Source: Limiplasma sp036652695 (GTDB taxonomy: Bacteria > Bacillota > Clostridia > Christensenellales > Aristaeellaceae). Taken from it: DNA of 64,000 nucleotides. The stretch is from positions 1 to 64,000 of the forward strand of contig JAVVVJ010000001.1 of the NCBI GenBank assembly GCA_036652695.1, given 5' to 3'. Each line of letters starts with the position of its first letter. Positions within the stretch are counted from its first letter, which is position 1. The notes beneath the pieces are model-generated. The model was not told the DNA's origin. It was given only the letters and a program-made list of their open reading frames with translations, and searched no databases. The position numbers and the translations under genes were made by a program. Below, piece by piece: positions 36,653 through 45,661 of the stretch.

Positions 36653-37522
36653 TTATTCCTTTACCGCCCCGCTTGTCAAGCCGCCCACGATGTATTTTTG
36701 CAGGAACACAAACAGTAGCATCACCGGGATGACCAAGATCATGCCATAGGCCATGATTTGGTTCCATTTGGTGCCGTACTTATCCATGAACTTGTAGATG
36801 TTTGCGGTGAGCGGCCTCATGGCGGGCTTGATGTTGAAGGTCATGGAATAAACAAGGTCGTTCCAGCCGTGCAAAAAGCAGAACACCAAGCAGGTGATCA
36901 GCCCCACGCGTGCGATGGGAATCATGATGCGCAAAAACGAAGTAAAAGCGTTGCAACCATCGATGCGAGCCGCTTCATCCAGCGATTTTGGCAGGTTGAG
37001 GAAGAAGGGGCGTAGCGTGACCACAATAAAGGGGATGGAGCCTGTGGCAATGGCGAATACCGGCGCTTGATAGGTGTTAAGCAGCTTCGCGCTGGAGAAC
37101 ATCAGGTACAATGGCGTCAGCAACAGGCTGCCCGGCATCATCTGCGTAACCAAGAACAGCAGCATCAGCGCGCGCTTGAAGGGAAACCGGAAACGTGCCA
37201 GCCCGTAGGCCGCCGTAGCGCCAAGCACGGTGGATAGCACCATGTTGAGCACCGCGATCACGATGCTGTTACGCAGGGAAAACAGGAAGTCGGTGTCCGT
37301 AAGCTGCGTAATCCACGGATCAATGGTGAAATTGCGCGGCCAAAAGGTGATGTTCTTATCGAAAATTTCCACATCGGTCTTAAAGGTAGAAACCAAAATC
37401 CAGTAGAGCGGAAACAGGAACAGCACCGCGATGAGCAAGGCAATTAGGTTCATCGCGAGGCGCTTGAAGAAGGTTTTGCGGCTTTCCAAGCGCAGATCCA
37501 GGGGCTTTGCGGCCTGTGTCAT
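36653..37522 (-). CDS. ABC sugar permease (MalG-like)
   Basis: A 289-residue permease with six helices and EAA loop SLDEAARIDGCNAFTSFLRI then MIP. The N-terminus KTFFKRLAMNLIALLIAVLF leads into helix 1 as in MalG types. Its ATG comes directly after the stop codon of the first permease, so the pair is translated together. Operon with the binding protein at 38594-39832, YesM and YesN. Confidence 0.94.
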   Translation of the reverse strand: MTQAAKPLDLRLESRKTFFKRLAMNLIALLIAVLFLFPLYWILVSTFKTDVEIFDKNITFWPRNFTIDPWITQLTDTDFLFSLRNSIVIAVLNMVLSTVLGATAAYGLARFRFPFKRALMLLFLVTQMMPGSLLLTPLYLMFSSAKLLNTYQAPVFAIATGSIPFIVVTLRPFFLNLPKSLDEAARIDGCNAFTSFLRIMIPIARVGLITCLVFCFLHGWNDLVYSMTFNIKPAMRPLTANIYKFMDKYGTKWNQIMAYGMILVIPVMLLFVFLQKYIVGGLTSGAVKE

Positions 37523-37523
37523 G

Positions 37524-38426
37524 CTACATCACCTCATCCTTGCGTATTAGGCGCAGATAGAATACCCCTACGCACATCAGGCACAGGAAGAGCACAACCG
37601 CGCTCGCCGCGCCAATGGAAAAGTTGAACAGCGTAAAGCTGTGGCGGTAGCTGTAGGTGGAAAGCACCTCGGTATAGTTGAGCGGGCCGCCCTTTGTCAT
37701 CATAAAAATGAGGTCGAACACCTTAAACGTGTAGATGAAGCCCAGCATGAGCACCGACATGATGGCGGGCTTGAGCAGCGGAATCGTGATGCGGAAAAAC
37801 CGCTGCACCACGGTGCAGCCATCAATGGCGGCGCTCTCGTACACGTCGTTTGGAATGTTGGACATGCCGGTTGTCAAGAGCAGCATGTTAAAGGGAATGC
37901 CCACCCAGCAGTTGGCAATGATAACCGCCCACATGGCAAGCTTGCCATCAATGAGCCATGGCAGCGGGTTATCCGCAAACAGCCCCACCATCTCCAGCAG
38001 CTTGTTGATCACGCCGCCCTCGGTGAGGAACATGTATTTGAACAAAAGCCCCGTAACGGATACGGGCATCATCCACGCCACGAGCACCATGCCGCGCACA
38101 GGCCCCGCCAAGGCGAACTTGCCATTGAAGAACACCGCCAGCAAAAGCCCGATGGCGAATTGGATGACGATGCACGCTACTGTGAACCACAGCGTTTGCC
38201 AGAAGGCCTGCTGAAAATCGGGATCGTTAAAGATGGTCATATAGTTTTGCAGGCCAACGAACACCGATGTATTTCCCTTGAAGGTCATCACCGTAAGGTT
38301 GCGCATGGACAGGTAAAAGTTATACAGCAAGGGGTAGAGCATCATCACCAGCATGTATACAGCAGCGGGCAGCACAAACATCATGCCAGATAGGCTATCC
38401 CGGTTTCGCCGCAGCCATCTCTTCAT
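37524..38426 (-). CDS. ABC sugar permease (MalF-like)
   Basis: A 300-residue permease, six helices, with EAA-type loop DVYESAAIDGCTVVQRFFRI then TIP. The first helix is preceded by a basic stretch (KRWLRRNRDSL). It lies after the binding-protein gene across a 167-base spacer filled by a structured repeat, and directly before the second permease. Confidence 0.94.
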   Translation of the reverse strand: MKRWLRRNRDSLSGMMFVLPAAVYMLVMMLYPLLYNFYLSMRNLTVMTFKGNTSVFVGLQNYMTIFNDPDFQQAFWQTLWFTVACIVIQFAIGLLLAVFFNGKFALAGPVRGMVLVAWMMPVSVTGLLFKYMFLTEGGVINKLLEMVGLFADNPLPWLIDGKLAMWAVIIANCWVGIPFNMLLLTTGMSNIPNDVYESAAIDGCTVVQRFFRITIPLLKPAIMSVLMLGFIYTFKVFDLIFMMTKGGPLNYTEVLSTYSYRHSFTLFNFSIGAASAVVLFLCLMCVGVFYLRLIRKDEVM

Positions 38427-38456
38427 GGGGGAATGTCACCTCCGTAATCGATGGAA

Positions 38457-38585
38457 AACGGGGGCTGTTGCGGCGGAGAACCTGGGGTGCGTTTGTGAGG
38501 AGTCGCCTCATAAACCTGCCGCCTAAGGGCATTGCCCTTAGGAAGTCTCCCCCCGGCTCTCCGCGCCACAGCCCCTGCTTCTATC
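38457..38585. repeat. Branched palindromic repeat between binding-protein and permease genes
   Basis: Outer arms GGGGCTGT...GGCGGAGA and TCTCCGCGCCACAGCCCC enclose two small hairpins, TGAGG/CCTCA and CCTAAGGGC/GCCCTTAGG. The half with TCATAAA, hairpin, then CCCCCC and CCGCGCCAC resembles the repeat near 60229-60320. It may also limit read-through from the binding-protein gene into the permeases. Confidence 0.65.
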
Positions 38586-38593
38586 GGGGTTGT

Positions 38594-39832
38594 TTATTGC
38601 GCCAGAATTGCGTTTACGGTTGCGGCAGCGCCGTCCAATGCGGTTTGCGCGTCCTTCACGCCGGTGAATACCTCATGCTCCGCCACGGAAATCGCGGTGG
38701 AAATTTCCGGCCAACGGGGATGCGGGCCACGCGGCATGGCGTACTGCATGCTCTGCGCAAAAACGCTGAAGATAGGATCGGTGGTCCAAATATCCTTGGT
38801 GGCGGTGGAATCGGCACGGGGAGAGAACTTGCCAGCAACTTCGCAGAAATTGGCGGAGTTTTCCGTGCTCATGAGCCAAGTGAGGAATTCCACACCCGCG
38901 TCAGGATTCTCGCAGGCGGTGGTTATGCCGAAGTTTTCGCCGCCCAGCACGGAGGCGTTTACGCCGTCATCCGCGCGCGGGATCATGGTTACGCCCCAGT
39001 TTTTGGTGGCGGCCATTTCCTTGATAGGCGCTACGTTCCAAGGGCCGTTGACCTGCATGGCCAAGCCGCCGGAAATGAACTGGTTGTTGCAGTCTCCCTG
39101 CGTCCAGTTAATGACGTCCTTTGGCATAGAGCCATCGGCGATCAGGTCGTTGAGGAAGCTCAGCGCGTCCACGCAGCCCTTGCCGCTCAGGTCTTCCAGC
39201 TTGCCGCCGGAGGAGAGGAACCAAGGCATGAACTGGAAGCAGCCTTCCTCGTTCTTCACAGCGCTAAGACCCATGCCGTAGCGACCAGTGGCGGGATCGG
39301 TGAGCGCCTTTGCGGCGGCGCGGAGCTCTGTCCACGTGGTGGGCACTGCTAGGCCGGTAGCGTCCAGCAGATCCTTATCGTAGAACAGGCACAGGCAGTT
39401 GCTGTTGTGCGGCAGGCCATAGATGCGGTCGTTTTGCTTGCAGCTGTTCAGCGGCCCTTCGTAGAACTGATCAAGCTGACCCCATGCGGTGAGCTGATCG
39501 GTGATATCCGCGAATACGCCCATTTGGATGTAGGCAGCCATATCGGGATTATCCACCATGCCGATGTCGGGCAGCTCGCCGGAGATCGCGCCCATGGTGT
39601 ACTGCTTCATCAGGTCATCGCGGGATACGTAGGTGTAGTTGACCTGAATGCGATCCTGGCTGGCGTTGAAGCGGTCGATATCGCGCTGGAACACAGAGCC
39701 ATCGGAGTAGTCATAGTCGATGCCAAAATAGTGCCACAGCTCCAAGGTGACCTTTTCCTCGGCTAGCGCGGGAACAGCCATCATGGAAAGGATCAGGCAT
39801 AGGGCGAGAAACAGGGTAACAAACTTTTTCAT
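38594..39832 (-). CDS. ABC sugar-binding protein (family 1)
   Basis: About 412 residues. The ATG at 39832 (MKKFVTLFLALCLILSMMAV) is chosen because GGAGG lies seven bases upstream. The signal peptide has no lipobox. The mature protein begins VTLELWHYFG and has typical segments: ELPDIGMVDNPDMAAYIQMG, NDRIYGLPHNSNCLCLFYD and GGLAMQVNGPWNVAPIK. Sugar ligand inferred from family and from the two permeases and YesM/YesN pair that follow. First gene of the operon, with its own promoter. Confidence 0.93.
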   Translation of the reverse strand: MKKFVTLFLALCLILSMMAVPALAEEKVTLELWHYFGIDYDYSDGSVFQRDIDRFNASQDRIQVNYTYVSRDDLMKQYTMGAISGELPDIGMVDNPDMAAYIQMGVFADITDQLTAWGQLDQFYEGPLNSCKQNDRIYGLPHNSNCLCLFYDKDLLDATGLAVPTTWTELRAAAKALTDPATGRYGMGLSAVKNEEGCFQFMPWFLSSGGKLEDLSGKGCVDALSFLNDLIADGSMPKDVINWTQGDCNNQFISGGLAMQVNGPWNVAPIKEMAATKNWGVTMIPRADDGVNASVLGGENFGITTACENPDAGVEFLTWLMSTENSANFCEVAGKFSPRADSTATKDIWTTDPIFSVFAQSMQYAMPRGPHPRWPEISTAISVAEHEVFTGVKDAQTALDGAAATVNAILAQ

Positions 39833-39886
39833 ACCATTGCCTCCATTCATTTTCTCAACGCGTTACGCTCGCGTTTTCATGTATCA

Positions 39887-39915
39887 ATCTTATTGTTTTT
39901 AGCCCAAATAGTCAA
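39887..39915 (-). promoter_or_regulatory. Promoter of the SBP-permease-YesM-YesN operon
   Basis: TTGACT, 17-base spacer, TAAGAT on the minus strand, about 55 bases before the binding-protein ATG. Confidence 0.6.
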
Positions 39916-39927
39916 CAACAGAAGGGC

Positions 39928-40015
39928 AAAAAGGTGGAGATTCTTAGAATACATGCTTAATAAACGAGCAAGAATTACGAACGCGTGTTCTGATATTAAG
40001 GAAATCCACCTTTTT
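39928..40015. repeat. Inverted repeat around a 66-base loop
   Basis: AAAAAGGTGGA (39928-39938) and TCCACCTTTTT (40005-40015) are perfect complements just upstream of the operon promoter. It could be a second terminator for the phosphatase gene or a paired binding site for the YesN regulator; undecided. Confidence 0.45.
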
Positions 40016-40054
40016 TCTCCACTGAACGGCACAATGGGGCGGGCGCTTGCGGCT

Positions 40055-40102
40055 AAAAAAAGCCCCTGCGCCCCCATCCAAGCAAGGGGGCGCGGGGCTT
40101 TT
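40055..40102 (-). terminator. Terminator of the large sugar operon
   Basis: AAAGCCCCTGCGCCCCC pairs with GGGGGCGCGGGGCTTT, with A/T runs on both sides, 25 bases after the stop codon of the phosphatase gene. Confidence 0.88.
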
Positions 40103-40126
40103 GCAATTTTCGGTATTTTGGTTGGC

Positions 40127-40834
40127 CTATCCCACAATGTTCCTCGCCAGCCCACACTCGTTGTGCGGCAGTCCCGCAAGCGTGATATGCGGCGTTTCGC
40201 TCATGCCGATCATGCGCGGTACCGCCCAAGTGTCGGAGCGGCATTCCATGCTGATGCTTGTGATGGAGGTGCAGGCCTGCCATAGCCCCGCCCACGCCGC
40301 CTGATAGGGCAGATGAAGCAGATGTGCAAGCCATGTGGTGCCAATGCCTTGATGGCAAAATACCGCTACGCGGTGCTCGTTTGGCTCGTTCACGCGGTAA
40401 AGAGCGCCCTCGCGCGCGTAACCGTGGCTTGCCAGCAGCGCGTCCGAGCCTTCCTCCATTTCGCGCACGAGCGCCGCAAAGCGAGGGTCGTCAAAGTACA
40501 ATTGCTGCTGCCAGCCCTCGTATTTGGGCGTGGGGGAAAGCCGGAACATTTCCTCGCCGGGCACGGTAAAGGGCGCGACATGCCCCAGCACGGGAATGTC
40601 ATAGTAGATGCCGGTCAATTCCCGCACCCACGGTAGCGTGCACACGGGCAGGCGTAAACGCTCCGCGCACGGCGCGCACGTTCGCTGCGCGCGTCCAAGG
40701 GGCGAGCAGTACAGATGCGTTAGCCCAAGCTCCGGCAAATACGCCGCCAGCGCCTGTGCCTCCTGCTCCCCACGCTCGGTGAGGCTGTCGTTTGCGTAAT
40801 CCGGGTCGCCATGGCGAATGATGTATAAACGCAT
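40127..40834 (-). CDS. Histidine phosphatase family protein
   Basis: A 235-residue phosphoglycerate-mutase-like enzyme. The catalytic RHG is at residues 7-9 (LYIIRHGDPDY), with LTERGEQEAQALA and YCSPLGRAQRT next, and a later acidic/His pair (FCHQGIG). These enzymes remove phosphate from small sugar phosphates or similar compounds. Last gene of the sugar locus, one base overlapping the phosphodiesterase stop (TAATG), so probably a step on a phosphorylated intermediate. Exact substrate unknown. Confidence 0.92.
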   Translation of the reverse strand: MRLYIIRHGDPDYANDSLTERGEQEAQALAAYLPELGLTHLYCSPLGRAQRTCAPCAERLRLPVCTLPWVRELTGIYYDIPVLGHVAPFTVPGEEMFRLSPTPKYEGWQQQLYFDDPRFAALVREMEEGSDALLASHGYAREGALYRVNEPNEHRVAVFCHQGIGTTWLAHLLHLPYQAAWAGLWQACTSITSISMECRSDTWAVPRMIGMSETPHITLAGLPHNECGLARNIVG

Positions 40835-42111
40835 TATACAGCCCTCCCGCCGGGCTGCGCCAGCACCTCGGTCAACACGCGCCCGGTTTTATCCTGCGGG
40901 CCGTCAAAGCCCAGCAGCGCGCAGAGCGTGGGCGCAAAATCAACCAGCGTCGTCGCCTGCGTAACCTGCACGCCACGCTTGATGCCCTTGCCGCAGAATG
41001 CGCAGAACACATGCAGAACGCTGTCCTCCATGGCGGCGTGCGAGCCGCCGACAAACTCGTTCGCGGGGTAGGGGCCAAAATGGAAGGGTGCGCGCGAGGT
41101 GATGAACAAATCGCAGAAATCGGCAGACGCGCCATAGCCCGCCTGCTCCGCTTGATCCATGCAGCGGTGAACAAAGGGCAACGCTCGCACGGCCTGCTGG
41201 ACGCGAGCCTTGGTAGCGTCGCTCACCGGGGCTGTATACGTCAGCTGCGCCTGCGTGCCCAGCAGCAGCAGCACGGCCTGCGCGTCCTCGGGCGCGGTGT
41301 CGTCAGCGCCTTTCAATACATAGGGCGTCAGCCCCGCGCCTTCCATTGCCCCAAGCAGCTCGTCCCCATGCAATTGATGCGCCGCCTCCGCCGAAACGCC
41401 AAAGGCGGGGATGCCAAACGGCATGCCGCCATGATCCGCCGCCAGCGCGACGCAGGTATCGGGCAGCTCAAGCAGCGCGCCCAGCGCCTTGTCCATGCGC
41501 TGCACGGTATAGATGAAATTGCGGTACCATTCCTCAAGCGTCCGCGCGCGCTTCATTTCGGGGTAGGGCAGGCGGGCGCCGTTGTGGCAGACATTATCGA
41601 TATCGTCGCCATAGATTGCCAAAAAATCCGGGTGCTTGCGCATGGTAACCGTACCCTCGCCCGATGGTACGGCTTCCCCGCGCAAATACGCCAGCAGCAA
41701 TGCCACGCGCGTCTCAAAATTCGGAAGGAAGTTTTGGATATAGGGGCGGCTTTCGTCCCCCGCGACGCAGCCACGGTTTTCAAAATACCACCCGTGAACC
41801 GATGCGCAGGCAAGCCCCCTTTTCTGCGCCGCCTCCACGATGTTCTCACAGCGGTTCAGGCGCAGGGTTTGCACGGCTTTTCGCGTTTCGCGGTCATAAT
41901 AGGTATAGCAGTTTCCCGTTTTTGCGGGCCATGCGCCCGATACAAGCGTTTGTTGCATGGGGTTGGTAATGGCGGGGATGCCGCAATGGTGGTTGAGCAG
42001 CACCGCGCCGTTTTGGATCATTCGATCTAGGTTCGGCGTGCCCGCGCCGCATTGCTTTGCCAGTTCGTACCAGTGATAAGAAAAGCCATCCCAGTTCACA
42101 TACAGCAGCAT
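40834..42111 (-). CDS. Alkaline phosphatase superfamily phosphodiesterase/pyrophosphatase
   Basis: About 425 residues, start ATG at 42111 after AAAGGAG. Features of type I phosphodiesterase/nucleotide pyrophosphatases: the metal Asp in VNWDGFSY, a likely nucleophile Thr in TNPMQQTLVSG, then GDDIDNVCHN, AADHGGMPFG and a late SHAAMED. No signal peptide, so it is cytoplasmic. Related enzymes hydrolyse nucleotide sugars, phosphonates or glycerophosphodiesters. Its place between an ABC binding protein and a phosphatase suggests it acts on the imported compound or on its activated form. Confidence 0.85.
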   Translation of the reverse strand: MLLYVNWDGFSYHWYELAKQCGAGTPNLDRMIQNGAVLLNHHCGIPAITNPMQQTLVSGAWPAKTGNCYTYYDRETRKAVQTLRLNRCENIVEAAQKRGLACASVHGWYFENRGCVAGDESRPYIQNFLPNFETRVALLLAYLRGEAVPSGEGTVTMRKHPDFLAIYGDDIDNVCHNGARLPYPEMKRARTLEEWYRNFIYTVQRMDKALGALLELPDTCVALAADHGGMPFGIPAFGVSAEAAHQLHGDELLGAMEGAGLTPYVLKGADDTAPEDAQAVLLLLGTQAQLTYTAPVSDATKARVQQAVRALPFVHRCMDQAEQAGYGASADFCDLFITSRAPFHFGPYPANEFVGGSHAAMEDSVLHVFCAFCGKGIKRGVQVTQATTLVDFAPTLCALLGFDGPQDKTGRVLTEVLAQPGGRAV

Positions 42112-42126
42112 TTCGTACTCCTTTAT

Positions 42127-42199
42127 CCACGGGAAAGCCCACAATGATCCCGCACATTTGTGCGGGATCATTGTGGAAGCAGGCGTGTGCTTCCCGTGG
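42127..42199 (-). promoter_or_regulatory. Very stable double hairpin between binding-protein and phosphodiesterase genes
   Basis: A perfect 18-bp stem (42139-42156 with 42159-42176) closed by two bases sits within an outer CCACGGGAA/TTCCCGTGG stem. It begins seven bases after the binding-protein stop codon and ends before the next ribosome site. Probably ends or protects the binding-protein mRNA. Confidence 0.8.
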
Positions 42200-42205
42200 T
42201 TTTGC

Positions 42206-43726
42206 TTACTTTTCGATGGTGGCGTACCAAGCGTTGGCTTCATCGGTCAACTGCTGGCCGCCATTGGCAAACCATTCGGTCACAAAGGTATCAAATGCGT
42301 CCACGGGCAGGTCGCCGCGGATGATCTTGGTGAAGGTCTCATCGCGAAGCTTGTTCAGCTCATCCTGATATTCACCGGCAGAGGCGAGCGGCACAAGCAG
42401 CTGATCCGAAATCGCATCCTGATCCAGCTTCTTTTCGTAAGCCCAGTCGATACGGGGCTGCGCGCGCTTGTAGGTGTACTCGGAGCACTCAAAGCCAGCA
42501 ACGATGCCCAAGCGAGCAACGGACTTGGAATCGTTCTCGTTGATCAGGCCGGGGAAGCCGGTGGCCGCATCAAAATCCCAGTGCGTGCCCTTGATGCCAA
42601 AGATGGATTCAAGGTAGTTTTCGTAGGAGGCGCTCATCTCGTTGTAAATTTGCAGGATCTTGGCAAACTTTGCGGGATCGCTCTCCAGCTGCACGCCAAA
42701 GCCCACGGTGGAAAGCGCGTTGATCGCGGAAGCGCCCTTCATGCCGGCCTTGCCCTGAGGACCCTTCACGGGCGTGCCATACATCAGGCTTTCCAGCGCG
42801 GCGGGGTTTGCCTTTTGCAGCTCAAGGTAGGTTTCGCTCTTGGAATCGCCCGGGTAGAACACAGGCTTCCAGTGATAGTAATCGCCCAAGCTCGTTAGGC
42901 CGATGCGGTTGTTGTTGAAGGAGTGGGAGATGGCATAGTAGCCGCCTTGGTTTTCGCCGGTGACGTATTCGGGATCGATTACGCCATCCTTGAACCACTT
43001 TGCAAGCGTCGTAAGCGCTTCCTTCACTTCGGGCTGCACCGCGCCAAAGACGAGCTTGCCATCGCGCTCCTGCCAAAGCTCGGGCAGGTAGCCAAACGCG
43101 CCGTACACCATTTCCATGCCGGTCTTGCTCAGGCCATAGGTATCCTTAACGCCGTTGCCATCCGGATCGTTGTTGGCAATCGCGTAGACGGCCTTTTCCA
43201 TTTCGTCTAGGGTTTCGGGCGCCTTGTCAAAGCCCAGCGTCTTGAGCCAATCGCCGCGCCACATGATGACCTTGTGGAAGCTGTTGGCGGAAATGTTGGG
43301 AAGGCCGTAGTTCTTGCCATTGATGGTGGTATAGCGAAGGACGTGCTTCTCGTCCTCCTTGATGTAGTCGTTGTACAGGAAGGGGGCGTTTTCCTTCAGG
43401 AATTCCGGGGAAAGCTCCGCCAGAAGCCCCTGATCCACGTAGGTGTAGAGCTTATCCAGCCCCTTGACATCAATGATGTCGCCAATTTCGCCCTTGGCGA
43501 ACTTGGTGGAGATGGATTCATCCCATTTGTCGCGCTCAATGTAGATGATTTGGAAATCGACATTGTACTTATCGCACATGTACTTGAGAATTTCACCATC
43601 CGCTTCGGGGGGAGCGATGTAATCGCGCATGATGGTGATGGTGATGCGATCTTCCGCCAAAGCGACGCCGCTAAACAGGGATAGAACCATGATCATAGCT
43701 GCCAGCATAGATACAAACCGTTTCAT
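42206..43726 (-). CDS. ABC solute-binding protein (LplA-like)
   Basis: A 506-residue exported binding protein, longer than the MalE type, as in the LplA/YtcQ group. Signal peptide of 24 residues without lipobox cysteine (MKRFVSMLAAMIMVLSLFSG). The mature part starts ITITIMRDYIAPPEADGEIL. Segments such as NGKNYGLPNISANSFHKVIM and DPDGNGVKDTYGLSKTGMEM (calcium-loop-like) are family features. LplA-type systems import complex carbohydrates; ligand unknown. The gene is flanked by hairpins and follows its two permeases. Confidence 0.93.
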   Translation of the reverse strand: MKRFVSMLAAMIMVLSLFSGVALAEDRITITIMRDYIAPPEADGEILKYMCDKYNVDFQIIYIERDKWDESISTKFAKGEIGDIIDVKGLDKLYTYVDQGLLAELSPEFLKENAPFLYNDYIKEDEKHVLRYTTINGKNYGLPNISANSFHKVIMWRGDWLKTLGFDKAPETLDEMEKAVYAIANNDPDGNGVKDTYGLSKTGMEMVYGAFGYLPELWQERDGKLVFGAVQPEVKEALTTLAKWFKDGVIDPEYVTGENQGGYYAISHSFNNNRIGLTSLGDYYHWKPVFYPGDSKSETYLELQKANPAALESLMYGTPVKGPQGKAGMKGASAINALSTVGFGVQLESDPAKFAKILQIYNEMSASYENYLESIFGIKGTHWDFDAATGFPGLINENDSKSVARLGIVAGFECSEYTYKRAQPRIDWAYEKKLDQDAISDQLLVPLASAGEYQDELNKLRDETFTKIIRGDLPVDAFDTFVTEWFANGGQQLTDEANAWYATIEK

Positions 43727-43756
43727 TGTGTTTCTCCTTTTTGTCGTTCTATTTTC

Positions 43757-43775
43757 ACGCGGAAAGCGTCCGCGT
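43757..43775 (-). promoter_or_regulatory. Hairpin before the LplA-like gene
   Basis: ACGCGGA/TCCGCGT arms with a 5-base loop in the 61-base gap between permease and binding-protein genes. Confidence 0.45.
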
Positions 43776-43787
43776 AACGCACTGGGT

Positions 43788-44672
43788 TTATCCCTTGAGC
43801 GAACCTACAACCATGCCCTTGACAAAGTACTTTTGCAAAAAGGGGTAGATCAGCACAATCGGAATGGTCGCGACCATCGTGGTGGCCGCCTTGATGGTTT
43901 CGGGGTTGACGGTGCTCATTTCATCCGCAGCGGTGCCCATCATATCGGCCGAACCCTCCAGCACGATGCGGCGAAGCACGAGCTGCAACACCTGCCGTTT
44001 GGGATCGGTAAAGTAAAGCATGGAATCAAACCACGCGTTCCAATGCTCTACCGCGCTCCAAAGCGCCAGCGTTGCCACAATGGGCAAGGAAATGGGCAAA
44101 ATGAGGTTGAACAGGATGCGCAGCTCGCTCGCGCCATCGATGCGCCCGGATTCGGATAGCTCCTCGGGCAGGCCCATAAAGAAGTTGCGGGCGATGAGCA
44201 TGTTGTAGGTGTTGATGAGCATGGGCAAAATCAGCACAAGAAAGTTGTTGTCCAGCTTAAGCTGCATGCTGTAGCAAAGGTAGGTGGGGATCATGCCGCC
44301 GGAGAAGAACATTGTAAACACCACAAACGCAGTCCAAAAGCGGCGGTTGGGAAAGTATTTCTTGCTTAGCGGGTACGCCGTGAGCACCGTGACCAGCACG
44401 CCGCTCGCCGCGCCAATGAGGGTGCGCAGGATGGTGTTGACAAAGCCATAGCCGATGTAGTAGTTGGATAGAACGGCTTTGTAGTTTTCCAACGACATAT
44501 GCGGCGGGATCAGGTATCCCTTGGTTAAGGGCACATCGGAGGCGGTTAGGGATAGCATCGCCAGATAGAACAGCGGGTAGAGCATCACAATACACAAAAG
44601 CACCATGAATACGTGGTTGAGGATGTCAAACACGCGCCCGCCGATTGTGGGTTTGATGAACGAAGCCTGCAT
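43788..44672 (-). CDS. ABC permease (LplC/YtcP-like)
   Basis: A 294-residue permease with six helices, beginning TIGGRVFDILNHVFMVLLCI as in YtcP. The EAA-type loop is ELSESGRIDGASELRILFNL then ILPISLP, with Gly replacing the usual second Ala. It follows the LplB-like permease by 15 bases and works with the LplA-like binding protein. Confidence 0.94.
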   Translation of the reverse strand: MQASFIKPTIGGRVFDILNHVFMVLLCIVMLYPLFYLAMLSLTASDVPLTKGYLIPPHMSLENYKAVLSNYYIGYGFVNTILRTLIGAASGVLVTVLTAYPLSKKYFPNRRFWTAFVVFTMFFSGGMIPTYLCYSMQLKLDNNFLVLILPMLINTYNMLIARNFFMGLPEELSESGRIDGASELRILFNLILPISLPIVATLALWSAVEHWNAWFDSMLYFTDPKRQVLQLVLRRIVLEGSADMMGTAADEMSTVNPETIKAATTMVATIPIVLIYPFLQKYFVKGMVVGSLKG

Positions 44673-44687
44673 GTTTTCTCCCCCTCC

Positions 44688-45632
44688 TTACCAAAGACCG
44701 TATTCGTTGACACGGTTGGCGATTTGATTTGTGGTTACAATGAGGATAAAGGCGAACAGGTTTTTGAATAGATCGACCGCCGCCGCGAAGCTGTAATCCA
44801 TTTTGACAAGGCCGCGCCGGTAGGTGTAGGTGCTGATGACATCGCCAACCGAGTAGACCGCCTCGTTATAGAGGTTGTAGATCTGGCTAAAATCATCCTC
44901 GATAACGCTGCCCACGGCGAAGATCAGCATGATGGTGATGACGGGCGCGAGGGTTGGGATGGTGATGTAGCGCGTGCAATGCCAGCGCGTTGCGCCATCG
45001 AGGTAGGCGGCCTCGTAATATTCCGGATTGACGCTCGTCAGCGCCGCCAAATACACAATCGTCCCCCAGCCGACGGATTTCCACACATGCGTTGTGATCA
45101 GCACGGTTCGGAACCATTTTTCATCGCCAAGGAAGTAGATGGGCTGCCCGCCCATGGATTTGATGAGGATGTTAATGGGTCCAATGGAAGGCGATAAAAA
45201 CTGAATGAAAATGCCCGATAGAATCACCCACGATAGGAAATGCGGCAGGTAGCTGATTGTTTGCACCGTGCGTTTAAAGCGGACGCCGCGAATCTCGTTA
45301 AGGAGCAGCGCCAGAATGATGGGCGCGGGGAAACCAATCAGCAGCTTTAGGCCACTGATGATGAAGGTGTTGCGCAGCACCTCCCAAAAGGAAGCCATTT
45401 GGAACAGCTTGGTGAAGTTGTCAAATCCCACCCAAGGGCTTCCCCAGATTCCCAAGCGAAACATATACTTTTTAAACGCGATCTGAACACCCAGAATCGG
45501 CAGATATTTAAACAGTATATAGAAGATAATCGCGGGGATAAACAGCATCACAAGCGCCCGATACTTCCAGTAGTTTCGTAGCAATCCGTTTTTTTGGCTT
45601 CCTTTGTTAATAACGGCAGTGGGATGACGCAT
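44688..45632 (-). CDS. ABC permease (LplB-like)
   Basis: A 314-residue permease with six helices. N-terminus YWKYRALVMLFIPAIIFYIL and the segment FKKYMFRLGIWGSPWVGFDN are characteristic of LplB. EAA loop EYYEAAYLDGATRWHCTRYI then TIP. It follows the SIS protein gene by 29 bases in the same operon. Confidence 0.94.
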   Translation of the reverse strand: MRHPTAVINKGSQKNGLLRNYWKYRALVMLFIPAIIFYILFKYLPILGVQIAFKKYMFRLGIWGSPWVGFDNFTKLFQMASFWEVLRNTFIISGLKLLIGFPAPIILALLLNEIRGVRFKRTVQTISYLPHFLSWVILSGIFIQFLSPSIGPINILIKSMGGQPIYFLGDEKWFRTVLITTHVWKSVGWGTIVYLAALTSVNPEYYEAAYLDGATRWHCTRYITIPTLAPVITIMLIFAVGSVIEDDFSQIYNLYNEAVYSVGDVISTYTYRRGLVKMDYSFAAAVDLFKNLFAFILIVTTNQIANRVNEYGLW

Positions 45633-45661
45633 TCACTTCGCTCCTTTCCATGGCGTGGGGG

